Shown here: piece after piece, positions 42,870-54,710 of the stretch
Position numbering within the stretch: position 1 is the first letter of the stretch
Layout of the letters: every line of letters starts with the position of its first letter
Assembly: GCA_963169105.1 (NCBI GenBank)
Contig: OY720640.1
Coordinates: forward strand, 63,241,527 to 63,305,526
Direction: 5' to 3'
Source of the DNA: Ceriagrion tenellum
Lineage: Eukaryota; Arthropoda; Insecta; Odonata; Coenagrionidae
DNA length: 64,000 nucleotides
Translations under genes and position numbers: made by a program
Notes under the pieces: generated by a model
The model's database searches: none
Seen by the model: the letters and a program-made list of their open reading frames with translations, nothing else
Told to the model about the DNA's origin: nothing

Positions 42870-43552
42870 AGTCTCGGCTACCTGGAGGAAAGTTGAGTGA
42901 GCACCTAGTGTAGGGAATATTAGGGTAATTTGGAAGGACTATCCACAAAAGCAAGTGAATTCCTTCACTTCTCTCGGAAGTATCATCACGTGGGACGGAA
43001 AAAGTTACAATGGGCATCAAGCGGAGAATAGCCGAAGCTAAGAAGGCGTTCATGGGAAAAATACAACTATTGTGCTCAAAGAAGAAAGGACTACAAACCA
43101 CAAAACAGTATGTGTAAACATTCGTGTGGAGCGTGGAACTCTATGGATAGGAAGGAAGCATGGCCCATTGGAATAGTTGACCAGAAAAGAATATATGCTT
43201 TCGAAACCTGGTGATGCAGGAGGATACTGGAGATGAATTGGACGGAAAAAATGAGAAATGATGAAGTGTACAGAAGAGTAGAAGAGGAGTGGACCATATG
43301 GAACACCATGCAGAAAAGCAGAACCAGATGGATTGGACACACTGAGACACATTGGGTTTGTGAAGAACGTAACTGAAGGTCAAATAGAGAGAAAAGTCCC
43401 CAGGAATGAGTTCACTGACCAAATAAAGAAGATAGTACGTAGGGAATGATACCAGGAGATAAGGGAACTAGATAGGGAAGGGCATTAGATAGGGAGGGGT
43501 TGAGGGCTGCAGTCAACCAATTTTAGGATTGAACTACCAATGGTAATGATTC
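42870..43552 (+). pseudogene. RTE-like LINE, 3' part, multiply broken
   Basis: From about 42945 the nucleotide sequence parallels the copy at 2217-2881 throughout: ttccttcac-tctcgga, atcacgtgggacgga, gtgtggagcgtgg, aactctatgga, cagaaaagaa, gaaacctggtg, agatggattgg, aagtccccag-gaatgagttca. Many frame breaks and a small duplication (agggaagggcattagataggga) near the end make it non-coding. It ends with the tgcagtcaacc / aggattgaac word. Antisense frames (43050-43422) are open over most of it. Confidence 0.85.
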
Positions 43553-43554
43553 GC

Positions 43555-44030
43555 AAGGATAGATCGGCAAAAAATAGTTATATTTACCCTATGCCGCAAT
43601 TTATTTTTTAACAGAGGCTGGAACAGAATATTTATATGAATTTCTATTTACGCGGAGATCAAACATATGGTCGATTTCGTAGTTTTTAATCGCCCGGAAT
43701 AGTTTAGAATAAAAAATATTATTGTCTCTCGTAGTTTTTTTCTCGATTCCTACATACTCGGCACGCATGTTTCTCGTCAGTGAAAGTGGTCTTTGGAAAA
43801 CGATGCTTAACCATTAATGAAACCCTATCCAAATGATTTAGTTCATCGAAGGGGTTAATGTGTTATTGTCGGATTTTAAGTCCTTAATTCAACTCCCTGT
43901 CAAACCAAATATTTACTGCGTACTATACGATTTTATTCCTCACCATGCCGGGGGTTTGAGTAATTTATCTTAATTATACCCCAAGATGTGAGTGTGGAGA
44001 AGGATGGAGAAAGTGAGGTGGACGGAGAGG
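43555..44030. other. No gene or repeat recognised
   Basis: AT-rich. Confidence 0.5.
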
Positions 44031-44032
44031 AA

Positions 44033-44250
44033 GACTGAAGAGTAAGTGAGGTAGTAAGTAGGTGGGGGGTGAGGAAAGTAAACTTTTGAATGAAATTCGA
44101 GATCGGCAGAGTAGGTGGCTGGAGGATATAATGAGGGGCGAGGGGGTTCTCCAGAAGATGATAGAGGGAAAGATGTTGGGGAAGCAGGGAGGAAGGGGAA
44201 GAAAGAGAATAGGTTTCATGAACAGAATGAAGAAGGTTAGATCGTAGATA
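44033..44250 (+). pseudogene. Non-LTR retrotransposon C-terminal fragment (second LINE family)
   Basis: The 61-codon frame from 44062 encodes KLLNEIRDRQSRWLEDIMRG, EGVLQKMIEGKMLG, then KQGGRGRKRIGFMNRMKK. It is the cleanest copy of this LINE tail in the window, parallel to 7268-7490. The basic GRGRKR motif precedes the usual C-terminus. It ends abruptly at about 44250. Confidence 0.75.
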
Positions 44251-44254
44251 GAAA

Positions 44255-45050
44255 TATTACCGTCAGAAATACGTGTCTCTGAACGGGTCCAGCTCTTTGT
44301 GACTGGTGGAAGAGAGATAACAGAAACAAATTTAAAAAAAAAAACATAAAAAAGTGAAAACTTTCAATGCCATGGCGATTAAATTCCCCCTCTTTCTTCC
44401 TGGATTCGCCATCCCTTCCTTTCGGACACATGCACGCAGCTCATACTCCGGGAAGGCAATGGGTTTGACATGACCCAGGCTGATGCGAAGCTTGTTTACC
44501 CTTGACAAAATTACTTGATTGGATGCTCGAGCACGATATTCTGCCAGCTTATGAGCGTATGAGCTCCATCCCGGCGTTGACTTGGAGAAGCTATCGATAC
44601 GCCATAAGTGGATTTATCTCGTCGGGAACAAAGAACTTATCCGAAGCGTGGCATTGTGTGGCTTGGCATGAATGGAAAAGACGTTGATGCACGCTACGGC
44701 ACGATATTGCTTTACAGTGCATATCATGTGCGGGTTTCTGCCTCTAAGTGATGTTAACCGCTTGTTTGCCCTGAAGTTATTTAAAGCCCACGCCGCTCCG
44801 TTATTTCGGCTTTGAAGTGGCGAGACATCTAATGCAGGTATCCAATTACCAATGCACTATGCAAATCATGCATGGATGCTATTGATGCTCCATATCATAA
44901 GGTTTCTTTCCCATATGATTTTACTGAGTGAAATTTCTTCTTCAATACTGTTCTCCCAAATACACACTGCGGCGGATTAGATCATAGGAATAAAATTTGG
45001 AAAATGAACTGCAGAACGGACTGGACTGATATTTTATTTAAATACAAGTA
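44255..45050. other. No gene recognised
   Basis: Frame 44502-44687 (61 codons, +) is unsupported. 44690-44880 is somewhat GC-richer. Confidence 0.45.
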
Positions 45051-45052
45051 GT

Positions 45053-45475
45053 TTCTATGGCAGTGGCAGTATACTAAGGTAGAGTGAAGAGTATGTTTTA
45101 AAAATTTCTCCTCCTGAATCGGATATGCAGGTTCATGTTAATGCAATAATAGTCGTCGTTTTACAGCCTTTATTATGGTATTATGTAGAGCGTATGGATT
45201 GTGATTCCTTCCATCCATCAACCGTTCAAGTATTTTTATGACAGTGGTAGTATTTTTGGTTAAAATTCTCCCAAATTCTTGTTCCTTAACCTGATATGTA
45301 GTACTAGGTAGAGTGAAGAGCAAGTCGGAAACGTTTCGTTCCTTAATCTGATATGTAGTACTAGGTAGAGTGAAGAGCAAGTCGGAAACGTTTCTCCTCC
45401 TGAATCGGATACGCAGGTTTATGTTAATGCATAAATTAGTCGTAGTTTTACAGCCTTTCTTATGGTACTATGTAG
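45053..45475. repeat. Nested tandem duplication (286 bp and 57 bp periods)
   Basis: Two perfect-looking 57-bp units (45281-45337 and 45338-45394, differing at one base, aacctg/aatctg) carry gttcctta, gatatgtagtactaggtag and gagtgaagagcaagtcgg. A larger unit around gagtgaagag, tctcctcctgaatcgga, tgcaggtt and cagcctttnttatggtantatgtag occurs at 45080-45188 and 45366-45475 (offset 286 bp). The minus-strand frame 45138-45380 is a product of these repeats (LLFTLPSTTYQ twice). Confidence 0.8.
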
Positions 45476-45479
45476 ACCA

Positions 45480-45779
45480 AAAATGACTCGGTAGAGAAGT
45501 GTGGTTAGCAGCGGAAGCTGCTCGTTGCAAGAATACTGCAAAGGCTGGTAACCGGGAGTACTCAATTCCAACTAATCGCTGTCAATGAATAGCCTCGGGT
45601 GACCGAAACCAATATAACAGTATAACCAAATAGTTTACAATAGGCGGGAGCCATTTTTCTTAGCCTAATGGCAATCTTAATTATTTGACTTCATCTACTT
45701 CGAATTATGGGTGGGTGGGTATATATATGTCCAATTTCTCGAAAAACTTTTTTTATAATTATTTAAATTATTTATTGGA
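45480..45779. other. No gene recognised
   Basis: Contains a short hairpin agcagcggaagctgct at about 45512-45527; otherwise nothing. Confidence 0.4.
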
Positions 45780-45793
45780 AAATATTAGTTTTA

Positions 45794-46161
45794 GTAATGG
45801 ACGTGTATGAAAGGAGTGTGCTTCGTTGGTTTGGTCATGTTAAGAGAATGAAAGAGAGTCGAATAACGAAACAGATATATGAGTGAAATGAATGGTGCGA
45901 GAGGTAGAGATAGGCCGAGAAAGTCGTGGTTGAATGTGGTTGGCGAAATTCTGAGGAGGAGGAATATTAGGAGTCTAAAACCAGGCGGGCGTGTATGAAG
46001 CAGTGAATGGGGGTAAATGAGGCAAAAGCGGTTTGCAAGGATAGGTCAGTATGGAGGAAATTATTGAAGCAGAGTTAAGTGTACAAATATGTATTTATGA
46101 GTGAAACTTGGTGACTGTGCCTACCCCGGAAGGAAACGGCGTGATTGGTATGTATGTATGT
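45794..46161 (+). mobile_element. 5'-truncated non-LTR retrotransposon with 14-bp target-site duplication
   Basis: The insertion is bounded by identical AAATATTAGTTTTA at 45780-45793 and 46162-46175, the hallmark of target-primed reverse transcription. The coding remnant reads ERSVLRWFGHVKRMKESRIT, KQIYEWNGARGRDRPRKSWL, NVVGEILRRRNIRSLKPGGR and KAVCKDRSVWRKLLKQS with one stop and one frameshift. These are the usual final residues of an RTE-like LINE ORF. The 3' tail is ggtatgtatgtatg, a (TATG)n repeat rather than poly-A. About 370 bp long, so only the extreme 3' end inserted. Confidence 0.85.
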
Positions 46162-46179
46162 AAATATTAGTTTTACGAG

Positions 46180-47490
46180 TTGATCATGACCAATATATGT
46201 CAGATGGTAACATACATAATGTTGAACTTTAGTGCAATGAAACATACTAATGTGGGTACTTGGCAACGACAAACAGCACAACCATAATTTCTCATTTCAG
46301 TATTTTTTGAAGAACCTTTCTATATTAGAGTATGGAACACAAGCATTTAATGCCAGTCCATTCCATACCATTTCAAAAACTTGCACGAGATACTTTGGTG
46401 GTCCATTCATGGGTCTCCATGTATGGACCCCAAGGGAGTTGGAGAAAACCCCGCCGGAGACATCTTGGTCTTTAGCAAAAGTCGGTGGACTATGCGGACA
46501 ATGAAATAAAAATATATAGAAATACACACATACTTGAGATAATTATTTCAGGTAAAGTTTACATACATTTTAAATTTGGAAAGTTCACTCCTAGATAATA
46601 TGAAGAATGGAAAACTCCCATGCTATTGAGTGAGAATGGAATATCTCCGTATTATATTTTGATTTTATATATTAGAAATTTAATGTAATAGTTGAAGTTG
46701 AAATTCAATTTTTAATTCAATCGCAATTGTGCCGCAGTCAGCTTTCATTGCTGTAAAAAGTTTTCATTGATTGTATATTCCCCGATTCGTACGCCAACTT
46801 AGTACTTATTTTGGTTTTTTAAAATGCTAACGCATGCCATCTGCCAGTTTAGAATTAAAAACTGATAAAAAGTTCGCATTATAATTTTTTATAATAAAAC
46901 AGCCTTCTAAATTATTATTGATAAGATTAACCACTTAAGTGAGTAATACCATATTTCTTGCAGAGATATATTATCATAATTTATATTTATTGTAAAAAAG
47001 TGTGTAGAAAGTGACAGCATTCATCAGGTTTCCCTCGTTTCCGAAGTACCAATAAGAGAGCGGATCATTGCCCTCCCCTGTACGAATAAATATAAGGGAG
47101 ATAGGTTACCGATATTCGATAACATCTTTAAAAAAATGCTCGGGTGGCTCATTTTCCAGATGCTTCGTCTTCCGAGTGATTGGTTCCTATAATTCCAATA
47201 CTTGGATTAAACGTTAACCTTTTCCAAAGTCCTCTCCTTTTTTAACGGATTATCAATGCATTCCATTTAATCCCTGATCTTAAAGAAATGCGTTTACAGA
47301 TAATCGATTGGATCTATTGAAAAAGGTTAATGCATGGATACGATAGAAATATTTAATGGCTGATATGAGAACGTTAAGCAGGTAGTGCAGACGTCATGCC
47401 GTCCAACTAGCTTGGGAATTTACAATATTCAACTTAAGAAAATATTTCGTATGATAAGAGTAATATTTTTGCATGGTAATTCTGAATTAA
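46180..47490. other. No gene recognised
   Basis: AT-rich; opposite-strand frames at 46250-46527 (84 and 76 codons) overlap and carry no domain. Confidence 0.45.
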
Positions 47491-48040
47491 GGTTGTTTTA
47501 GCGAGATAGTTCCCTAGTCAAAATAGAGATCGAATTTGAAATATAATTTTTAAGTTAGGCAGCTGTATGAAGCGAGCATTTGATAGTGCAGTACTGATGC
47601 TGCAATAGTATACTTTTATGTGACTGAAATTCGTAGCAATTAGATGAAAATATCTGTTTAAGTCTTTAATTCGACTAACTTTTCACGCGGTAGGTTCAAA
47701 ACTCGTTTGCAACGTAAGGATTTTTGTGGTTTTATAAAAATTACAGCTGTGAAAAGATGATTTATTTTCAAAAATAGTTGTGAAAACATACAAACTACTC
47801 GCTGTTAATTTTTTACAAGATCTAGGCGTTAGAAATTCCTTATTTTTTAATAAAGTCTCCCTGGTGTGTATACACGTACCGTTTCCCATGTAAAAGGGCT
47901 GGTATTTTTAGTCTAAAATCTCGGAAAGTGGTTCGGTAAGGGGCTGATATTTTGGTATCTTTGGAAGGGTGAGATATTTTTCTTTTAAATTAGACAAAAT
48001 TCACTGATCTCTGGGTGAAATTATATTTTGCCCAAACTAC
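47491..48040 (+). mobile_element. Non-autonomous TIR element, copy C (uninterrupted)
   Basis: 550 bp from GGTTGTTTTAGCGAGATAG to ATATTTTGCCCAAACTAC; the end read inward, GTAGTTTGGGCAAAATA, mirrors the start of copies A and D. Collinear with copies A, B and D, and lacking the PLE insertion of copies A and B: gcaacgtaaggatttttgtgg (near 47718) is the empty site. Non-coding. The frame 47683-47889 (-) is chance. The superfamily is not identified and no target-site duplication is clear. Confidence 0.65.
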
Positions 48041-48044
48041 TTCA

Positions 48045-49240
48045 AAGACTTTTGGCTTGTTTAATTTTACTGTCAGAGATATATATGGGTGAAGCAATGG
48101 TTTTTGTCTATTATTTTACTCTGTTTTTATCGAATGCATATTGAAAATATGAAGTTGCTTTTGAATATTGCGAACTACATGCATTAGAAATTATATGTCT
48201 AATCCAGGATTTCTTTTCCAGGTAAGGAATTGTGCTGTGTTTAACTGGGCTAAAGACCGTAAGTTTCGCTTTTAAGTTAAGCTAATCTTTTGAAGAGGTA
48301 ATAACCATGCGCTGCTAGTGATTCTAAATACTTAAAGGTGAATCAGAATACTTTGTCTGCTCTGACCTTTATTCCACAAACTCGTGTGAGATTTCTTTTG
48401 CAGAAATCTGATGAAGTTATGCAAATACAGATTCCAATTGCCTTTTTTGTCGATTTTGTCATTTTAATCATCTGCACTAATGGGGATTATTTCTGGGAAT
48501 ACTTTTACTGGGAATTTTTTTAGCTTCACATCCCTGCGGATCTCTGCGGTAACGTGTCTCGTGGTGTGTTCAGACATTTGTGATGAAAAGGACTGCAAAT
48601 CGTAAAAAGGGATAGGAAAAGAACGAAACTTATTCGTATTTTAACATAGTCTCTTTGTGTTTCATTTGCAAATGGTTCGTGGGATGGAATGTTCGTAGGC
48701 ACTATTTCGGCAATGAGTCATTCTCATCTACACCGTCTATCGGTTCTAGGACTTTAGCGTGGTGTTAAAATAATATTCTTCGGGTCACCCTGAAACTCGT
48801 CTGATATGAAAGTTTCAAGTCGTAAAAGCTTAATTTGCAATCCAGTATTGGTTCTGAAATGAGTTTCTCTATCAGCTGCATAGCAGCATCTGCGTTTGCT
48901 GGTGTGAGTCTGTTAACGAAGTGTGCCGTTTTCATTTGTATTTTGCTTGCTAACCAAATATTTCCTGGCGGCTCATCTTTTCTTGGTGAGACGTGTTGAA
49001 ACAACATATTATATCGATAAAAACTAAAAGTTGTGCCACTCTTGTTGTTTTACGAATTACTTCGGGCCCTGCGCGTCATCTCCTGGTACAAACAAAACTT
49101 TTGTGCCTGAATTTGGCGCCTAGGCGTTAAAATGCGTGATAGTAAAAAAATGTACATTTCAACTTTTCGACGCTTAGTTTCAACTTTAATTTTATGTTTT
49201 TCTTCATTTAAATGCTAGGTACCAAACGATTGCAAGGTGT
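48045..49240. other. No gene recognised
   Basis: AT-rich. Frames 48338-48523 (+) and 48765-49007 (-) unsupported. A weak PLE-like acgtgttgaaac occurs at 48989. Confidence 0.45.
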
Positions 49241-49630
49241 TTGACTGTTGATCTAACGAGGGCAAAGTGGGTACTCTCTTCAATTTTCTCATTCGAGGAA
49301 CTTGCAACTATTTACAAAGTTGAGGTTTGTTTTTTATGGCTGAAAAATGGTTTTCAACTCTCATTCAGTCTTAGTAATGTTCTTATGATAGTGTTGATAG
49401 AGGGAATCCTCACAATTGCCAAGGTATTTTTTGATCAATTTATTTCAGCCGATATCCGTGCGGGAAGCCCATTAGAAGTCATTTTTGGTCCATATCGGTC
49501 AGAAAACTTGTCGATTTTATGCGTTGGCGAATATAACGACATCATTATTCCTACGGAACATGATAGATCTTGGGAATTTATAGATCGTTGTTACCTCATC
49601 ATCTCTGTGCCTAAGTTGTTAGATGGGTAA
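49241..49630 (+). CDS. Unrecognised open frame, 129 codons (doubtful)
   Basis: One of the longer frames in AT-rich sequence, where stops should be frequent. Residues about 43-70 (LSFSLSNVLMIVLIEGILTI) form a hydrophobic segment that could be membrane-spanning. The C-terminal third is mixed polar with no motif I recognise. There is no signal for exon boundaries that I would defend and no repeat inside. It could be an exon of an unrecognised gene or, more likely, a chance frame. Confidence 0.15.
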   Translation: MTVDLTRAKWVLSSIFSFEELATIYKVEVCFLWLKNGFQLSFSLSNVLMIVLIEGILTIAKVFFDQFISADIRAGSPLEVIFGPYRSENLSILCVGEYNDIIIPTEHDRSWEFIDRCYLIISVPKLLDG

Positions 49631-49639
49631 ATCCGTTCA

Positions 49640-50110
49640 TTTTTGGGAAATCGTTCAATATGGTCCAGTCCTTTTAGGAACCCGTTCCTTTTCACTCGTT
49701 CACCGTTTCTTTTTGTTGGTTGTCGTTTATATTTATTTTTAACTTGTTCTTGGAGTTTAAAGAATGTTAAAAAACCTAGAAATACTAAGTATCTCGTAAT
49801 TGCGGAGTTAAAGAATCTTGAATGTAATTACAAATGGAAGTTAATTGCTAACTTTTTACATGGTTTCGTAATTAGATGTAATTTATATGAAGAAAAAAGG
49901 ACACCTTGTTACACGGCTAGCATCAGCAGATGAATGTTTGGGTTATTATAAAGAAAATTCTACCTCTTAATGATAGGAGCGACAGTAATGACGAACCGAA
50001 AGGAACGATGGACCGAAAAGAGCGACTGAACGAAAGGACCGACGGACCAAAAGGAACGGTTGAACCACAGAAGTTGGTTCTCGGTCCTCCCATACAATTC
50101 ATGGACACGT
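49640..50110. repeat. Inverted GTTCCTTTT-type modules and degenerate 17-bp tandem repeat
   Basis: Left: ggtccagtccttttaggaac, ccgttccttttcactcgttc (49660-49700). Right, on the opposite strand, a run of about four degenerate units of the accgaaaggaacgatgg type (49990-50065). The two sides share GTTCCTTTT in inverse orientation, as the ends of a DNA transposon might. The frame 49930-50124 is created by the tandem units (Asp/Glu/Lys/Arg-rich). No target-site duplication found. Confidence 0.35.
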
Positions 50111-50114
50111 TTGT

Positions 50115-50700
50115 TCGCGAATGACTTTCACCTCTATTGTCAGTAGCTTCTTCAGGACTGAAAGTATTATTTTTTGAAAATTTGGTATTGATATTTTATG
50201 ATTGGTTCTAATAATTTCTATGGAATGCCGAGGAATTGTGAAATACGTGTGTTTAATATTGTAGAGTGGGTAGAGAACGCAAGGTGTTACATAAGTTCAC
50301 ATCAGCATGGATGTTGGCAATTTCATGTTGCTCTAAAAAGTCCCAATTCTATAAAATTTTAAATTTCGGAGAGAAAAGACTGTAGTGAAAATGAGTAAGT
50401 GAAGTCTTTCACAAAATTCAACTTGATACTTTTTTGTCCTCATTCTTTCACTTTTTTCATTTTGGGTCCCTAAATTTTATTTCGAATGTATTCCAAACGC
50501 GCAATACGCACAATAAGTAAAGCCTGGTTGAAGTCAGGTTCTATTGTCCATGCCGTCTTCATCGTCATCCAGAACGCAAATCGCTCCAGTTCCTTGCTGT
50601 TAATTTTTTTGCAGTTACTGTACTAAGTACAGAAGTCGTACTTTTACACAGACTTTTACTCTAGTTATTATACCGTAGACTTTTATTGCCATTGAATATA
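50115..50700. other. No gene recognised
   Basis: AT-rich, featureless by eye. Confidence 0.5.
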
Positions 50701-50765
50701 CATTTTTATTCCATGTGCTACGCGTTTCAATTTACGGAATCATCATCAGTCACCAGACCTCATGC
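50685..50765 (-). repeat. Penelope-like tail with canonical hammerhead-like core
   Basis: On the minus strand: CTGATGA (complement of 50743-50749), TG, a short stem ATT/AAT around CCGTA, then GAAAC (complement of 50724-50728), GCGTA and GCACATGG, followed by aataaaaatgtatattcaat. All core bases agree with CUGANGA and GAAA. Stem II is only 3-4 bp. It resembles the PLE tails at 20192-20422 (cgcgtttcaa ... catcatcag on the plus strand). Confidence 0.6.
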
Positions 50766-50769
50766 TCTC

Positions 50770-51890
50770 GATTCTTGCTCCTGTTAATTACTTTGTGCGT
50801 CGAATCGCGTTATACTTATAATAAAAATATGTGGAAAAATGCAATTGTTGTTCCAACTGTGGCGAACTTTATCCATATGTTCCCTGGATCTGGTGACGTA
50901 CTGTCCTTGGAGCGCTTCCATCGCATGTTTAGTTTGCCAACTGGCAATTAATAAGTTGTAACTTTACAAATTAAATCACTTTTATTGTATTATGAACAAA
51001 TGTCGTCAAATTTATTTGTTTCCAAGTTTTTTCTCTCTTGTTTTTGTATTTGTTAGCATATTTTGTCAGTCAATTGACACAGAGATATTGGTTCTTTAGA
51101 GATATGCATGTAAAGGAAAAGCATTTTGTACTTAGGAAGTATACTAGTAGCGTGGTGTTGTGCCAATTATACTTGGTTGATGAGAAGAATTGGGATATTA
51201 AGATACGTTTTCACGATATAAACGTTTGTTACCAGTGATAGATGCGTAGAATTCATTGATGGAGAACATCACCCTCCGTAAATCATGACTTTTGACTTAA
51301 AAGTGCTTAGCAAAATTTGAAGGTTCACGAAATGTTTCCGCTCTCATGAGCGCAATTGAAAAATAATGTTTACGCAAGCGGTTGCGCTGAGTAGAACTGC
51401 GATGGCGATCCCGGTACCATTTCGGATATTATAAATCGATCTAGTTTAAAATGCTAATCCTGTTATAATGAATGGGACCTGTTATGTTAATAGAATTTTT
51501 ATCATGAAGTGCCGTGCCTTATTCAAATAAGACAAAAAGTCGCGCCTCTTCTTGTATTTTTTTCAGTTATATAGTTAATTATTTTTAATTCGGCTCCGAT
51601 GGGGTTGGGATGGGGGGAGAGAGTTGTGTTTTCAGCGCAGGAGATGATGTCGGTCACATTACTAAGAAGTTCTGTGGTACAATCTCGATGGGCTCGAGAT
51701 TTTGCTCTGTTGGTAATGGAATCGAATATCGCGATCTAAGTTTCAATAAACCACGTATCAGACACGTTAGCCCTCCTTCCATGCGTAAAACTCAACAAAA
51801 ATCTCGAACAGTACTTTATTTCACCACGTGAAACCTTAGTTGCGCGATCGAAACTATATCGATCAGATCAAATGCACCCCTTGGCAACGC
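50770..51890. other. No gene recognised
   Basis: AT-rich; frames 50715-50951, 51038-51238 and 51610-51831 (+) lack domains. The first overlaps the PLE tail. Confidence 0.45.
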
Positions 51891-52190
51891 GTTGTCTTCG
51901 TGTTGATCCGACCGCTTCTCCGCCGAGATTAATTCTACCCGCTTAGGAAGTGCGATTCTCGGTCATGCGTGAATAATCTTTCCCGCGTGCTTCGTGTCGT
52001 TCGCGGCGAAAGCGTTTTGATAGTGTGCGCGTGCGCCACAGTGTGTTTAGGTGATGGAGGGAGATAGGGGAGGGGGAGTGTGAGTTGAAGTGAGTGGGGG
52101 AGGGAAAATGGGGAGAGAATATGACCTCGAGTTTACATCCTTTGGAACGGTGAAGCAGTGACATGCGGGGTTGTAACGCCTTTACCCTTA
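51890..52190. other. Mildly GC-rich block with G-rich stretch
   Basis: CpG words (gatccgaccgcttctccgcc, cgtcgttcgcggcgaaagcg) and a purine run at 52048-52125 (gagatagggg, agggggag, gtgggggaggg). The minus-strand frame 51943-52164 is unsupported. Possibly a small island. Confidence 0.3.
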
Positions 52191-52199
52191 GCTAGGGTT

Positions 52200-54705
52200 G
52201 TCTGCTGCACTCCGCTGGTAATTTAAAGACATTGATATTAGAAAATAAAAGATATTTTCTTATCTACATCGTAGCCAGTTGCATCTACAAGTAAAAACTA
52301 CCTCACGAGCCGGCACAGAGGCGTGTGGTGAGGGCTGTTTGGACAAAAGCCGTGAAGGGAAAGGGGAAAAGGAAAATTAGGAGCGAAGGACTGAGATAAA
52401 TACTGTAATAACAATATGACTTATGCTATTGTCCAGCTTTTTTGTTAAATTCTTTAATGGTACAGGTAAAAATAATGGGGGAGTTTTCTAGTTAATATTG
52501 TTAAATTCCATGTTTCTCTGTCAGTCTGTCAATCCGCAAAGTCAATTCCTATTGGGACATAAAAGCTTTAATTTAGATTTATCCTGGGGCAGTATTTTTT
52601 TCATTTTCACAATTAAATTAGAAATATCTGGCGTTTAAATCGAGACGAAAGGCAAACAGAATATAATAAATTTACGTATTATTTAATCCAAATTTCTTTT
52701 TCTTTCGAATTCACGACGTTTCAGAAAATACACTAGTAAAATTGCTCAAACTAACACGTTTTTGGTGATCCGTACTCTTCACATCCGACTGTATTGTTAA
52801 AGCCGAGTGCTATGTGCAAATTTACGGGGAATGAATCTCATAATGCATCCTCGTAATGTATCATTTCGTAATCTTATGTAGCCTTTGTAATGGGGGATGC
52901 ATTTAAAGTATGGCATACTTCTCAGATGATTACTATTCAGTTGAATGAAATTAGTTAGGCGGTGGAATTTCGTGGATATTTTTAGTATCTTATATGTAAT
53001 AATAGACGACTTAAGATTCTACATTTTAAACATGGAATTATGAATGATTCCATATTTACTGAATATGTAATAGGAAATTCATGTTATCAGGTTTTCGACG
53101 TTGCGCACGAGTCGTAGAAAATTCGATTCTAAGCAGTGAACATGTGATTCGTATACTGGATGAAACGGTTTCAGCTCTATAAAATTTTATATTTTTCTAT
53201 ACTAAAGAATTGTAGTCAAATTATTGCGAATTACGAATTGCACAAATTTTACACGCTATGAAATACGTTTAAAAGGAAGTGATAGGTATCTTACACTATA
53301 TATGGAGTTCCTTGACCGGGGTGGGCAGGGATTCTAAGTTACGCAGTAAAGGAGAGACTATGCTTCTCCGTGCTAAAACATCATTGTCAAAGAATAAAAA
53401 AGTACTAAATGCACGAATTTCACGCACGACATCAATTCGCAACCATTACATCAAAAAGATGATAAAAGGTATCTATCTTAAAAATAAATTCAACTCCGCC
53501 ACACTTAACTGGGGATGACTCTAGAACCTTGAAACTAAAGTTTAACGAAAATAGTAATAATATCAAATGCTCCCTTTAGTGTAAACAATTTTTTTCCAGG
53601 CACTATTTTGTGCGAGACCAATTTTTGTGATTCTTTCGCATTTTGCATCATAAACGCACCAGCCAGGGCAAAAGTCAATCCATATTAATTAAATATATAG
53701 AAATTTATTTGCATAATGAAAGGGTCTTTTTCCTTTGGAGTTAATTAAGTACATAATTAACATTATTCTCGTTAAATATTGAATGGCATGCAACTCACTC
53801 GAACGCATTATAATCACGAACAATCCGATCGGCAGTGTTTGCGTAGCTCCTGATTGGTCTCAGTTCTCGTCACGTTCTCGCTTTGTGTTTTGCCTGCGTC
53901 TGATCTAAATGCATTAATCTCGTGCGCCTGTCTGCGTGGCTTGGACGATAGATGGTTCTATTATGGCTACTCTAGTAGTTGGTGGCTTGGTTATATTGCT
54001 TGTAAATATAAATTCCTTTTGTGCGTATCCTCGTATCTTGTTAATAGCAATATCTACTATTTTATCGCTATGAATACCCAGCTTTAATTATTTTAAATCT
54101 GTGATTTGCTTACAATCGAATGCGTATGGTACTCTTGCGAGATATAATTGAGCCTTTTTTCTACTTTCGTCTATTTTTTTAATTTTACAGTAACAATGCG
54201 TAAATTTATGAATGACTTTGAATAATAGATAGAGAGTTCTTGAAGTAAGAGATGAAATGACTGTTCTCATGCAGTAAAAATAACGGTAAGCAATGATAGG
54301 ATTAATACTTCGGTTCTAAACATATGTGACTTTACTATTTGCCGGTTAGGTACATTAGATGCCATTTGAATATATCGATAACTTAAAATTCTATTACAAT
54401 TTTAAAATGGAGTTGATCGTCAGAAGCTCCACTTTCTACTAATGATAATTCACGGTCATTTTTTTTTCATGGACAGGGCAATTTTAAATTTTAATACGAA
54501 ACTTATCAATATTACTTAGCAAATAAAATGTATTTAATTTTCAGTACAAATCAGTACATATTACCAATAAAGTTGATAAAATACGTATGTTTTAGGCACC
54601 AGGTGCAGGTATTTAGGGTGCCCCGTGATATGAACTCGCATAATACAATTTAATCCGCAAGGAGACGGTTCAAGATTAATTTAAATATTAGATATAATCT
54701 CTTTC
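52200..54705. other. No gene recognised
   Basis: Long AT-rich stretch. The frame 53279-53518 (79 codons, Lys/Arg-rich) and 53854-54087 (77 codons, hydrophobic) were inspected without finding any family. Confidence 0.45.
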
Positions 54706-54710
54706 CGAGC

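Noticed and set aside
43050..43422. Minus-strand frames of 83-100 codons
   Set aside because: Antisense shadows of the RTE-like LINE fragment at 42870-43552; similar antisense frames occur opposite every copy.
45138..45380. 80-codon frame with repeated LLFTLPSTTYQ
   Set aside because: The peptide repeat is created by the 57-bp tandem duplication, not by a repeat protein gene.
53158..53185. GAAACGGTTTC palindrome
   Set aside because: Short palindrome expected by chance; no core motif or PLE tail beside it.
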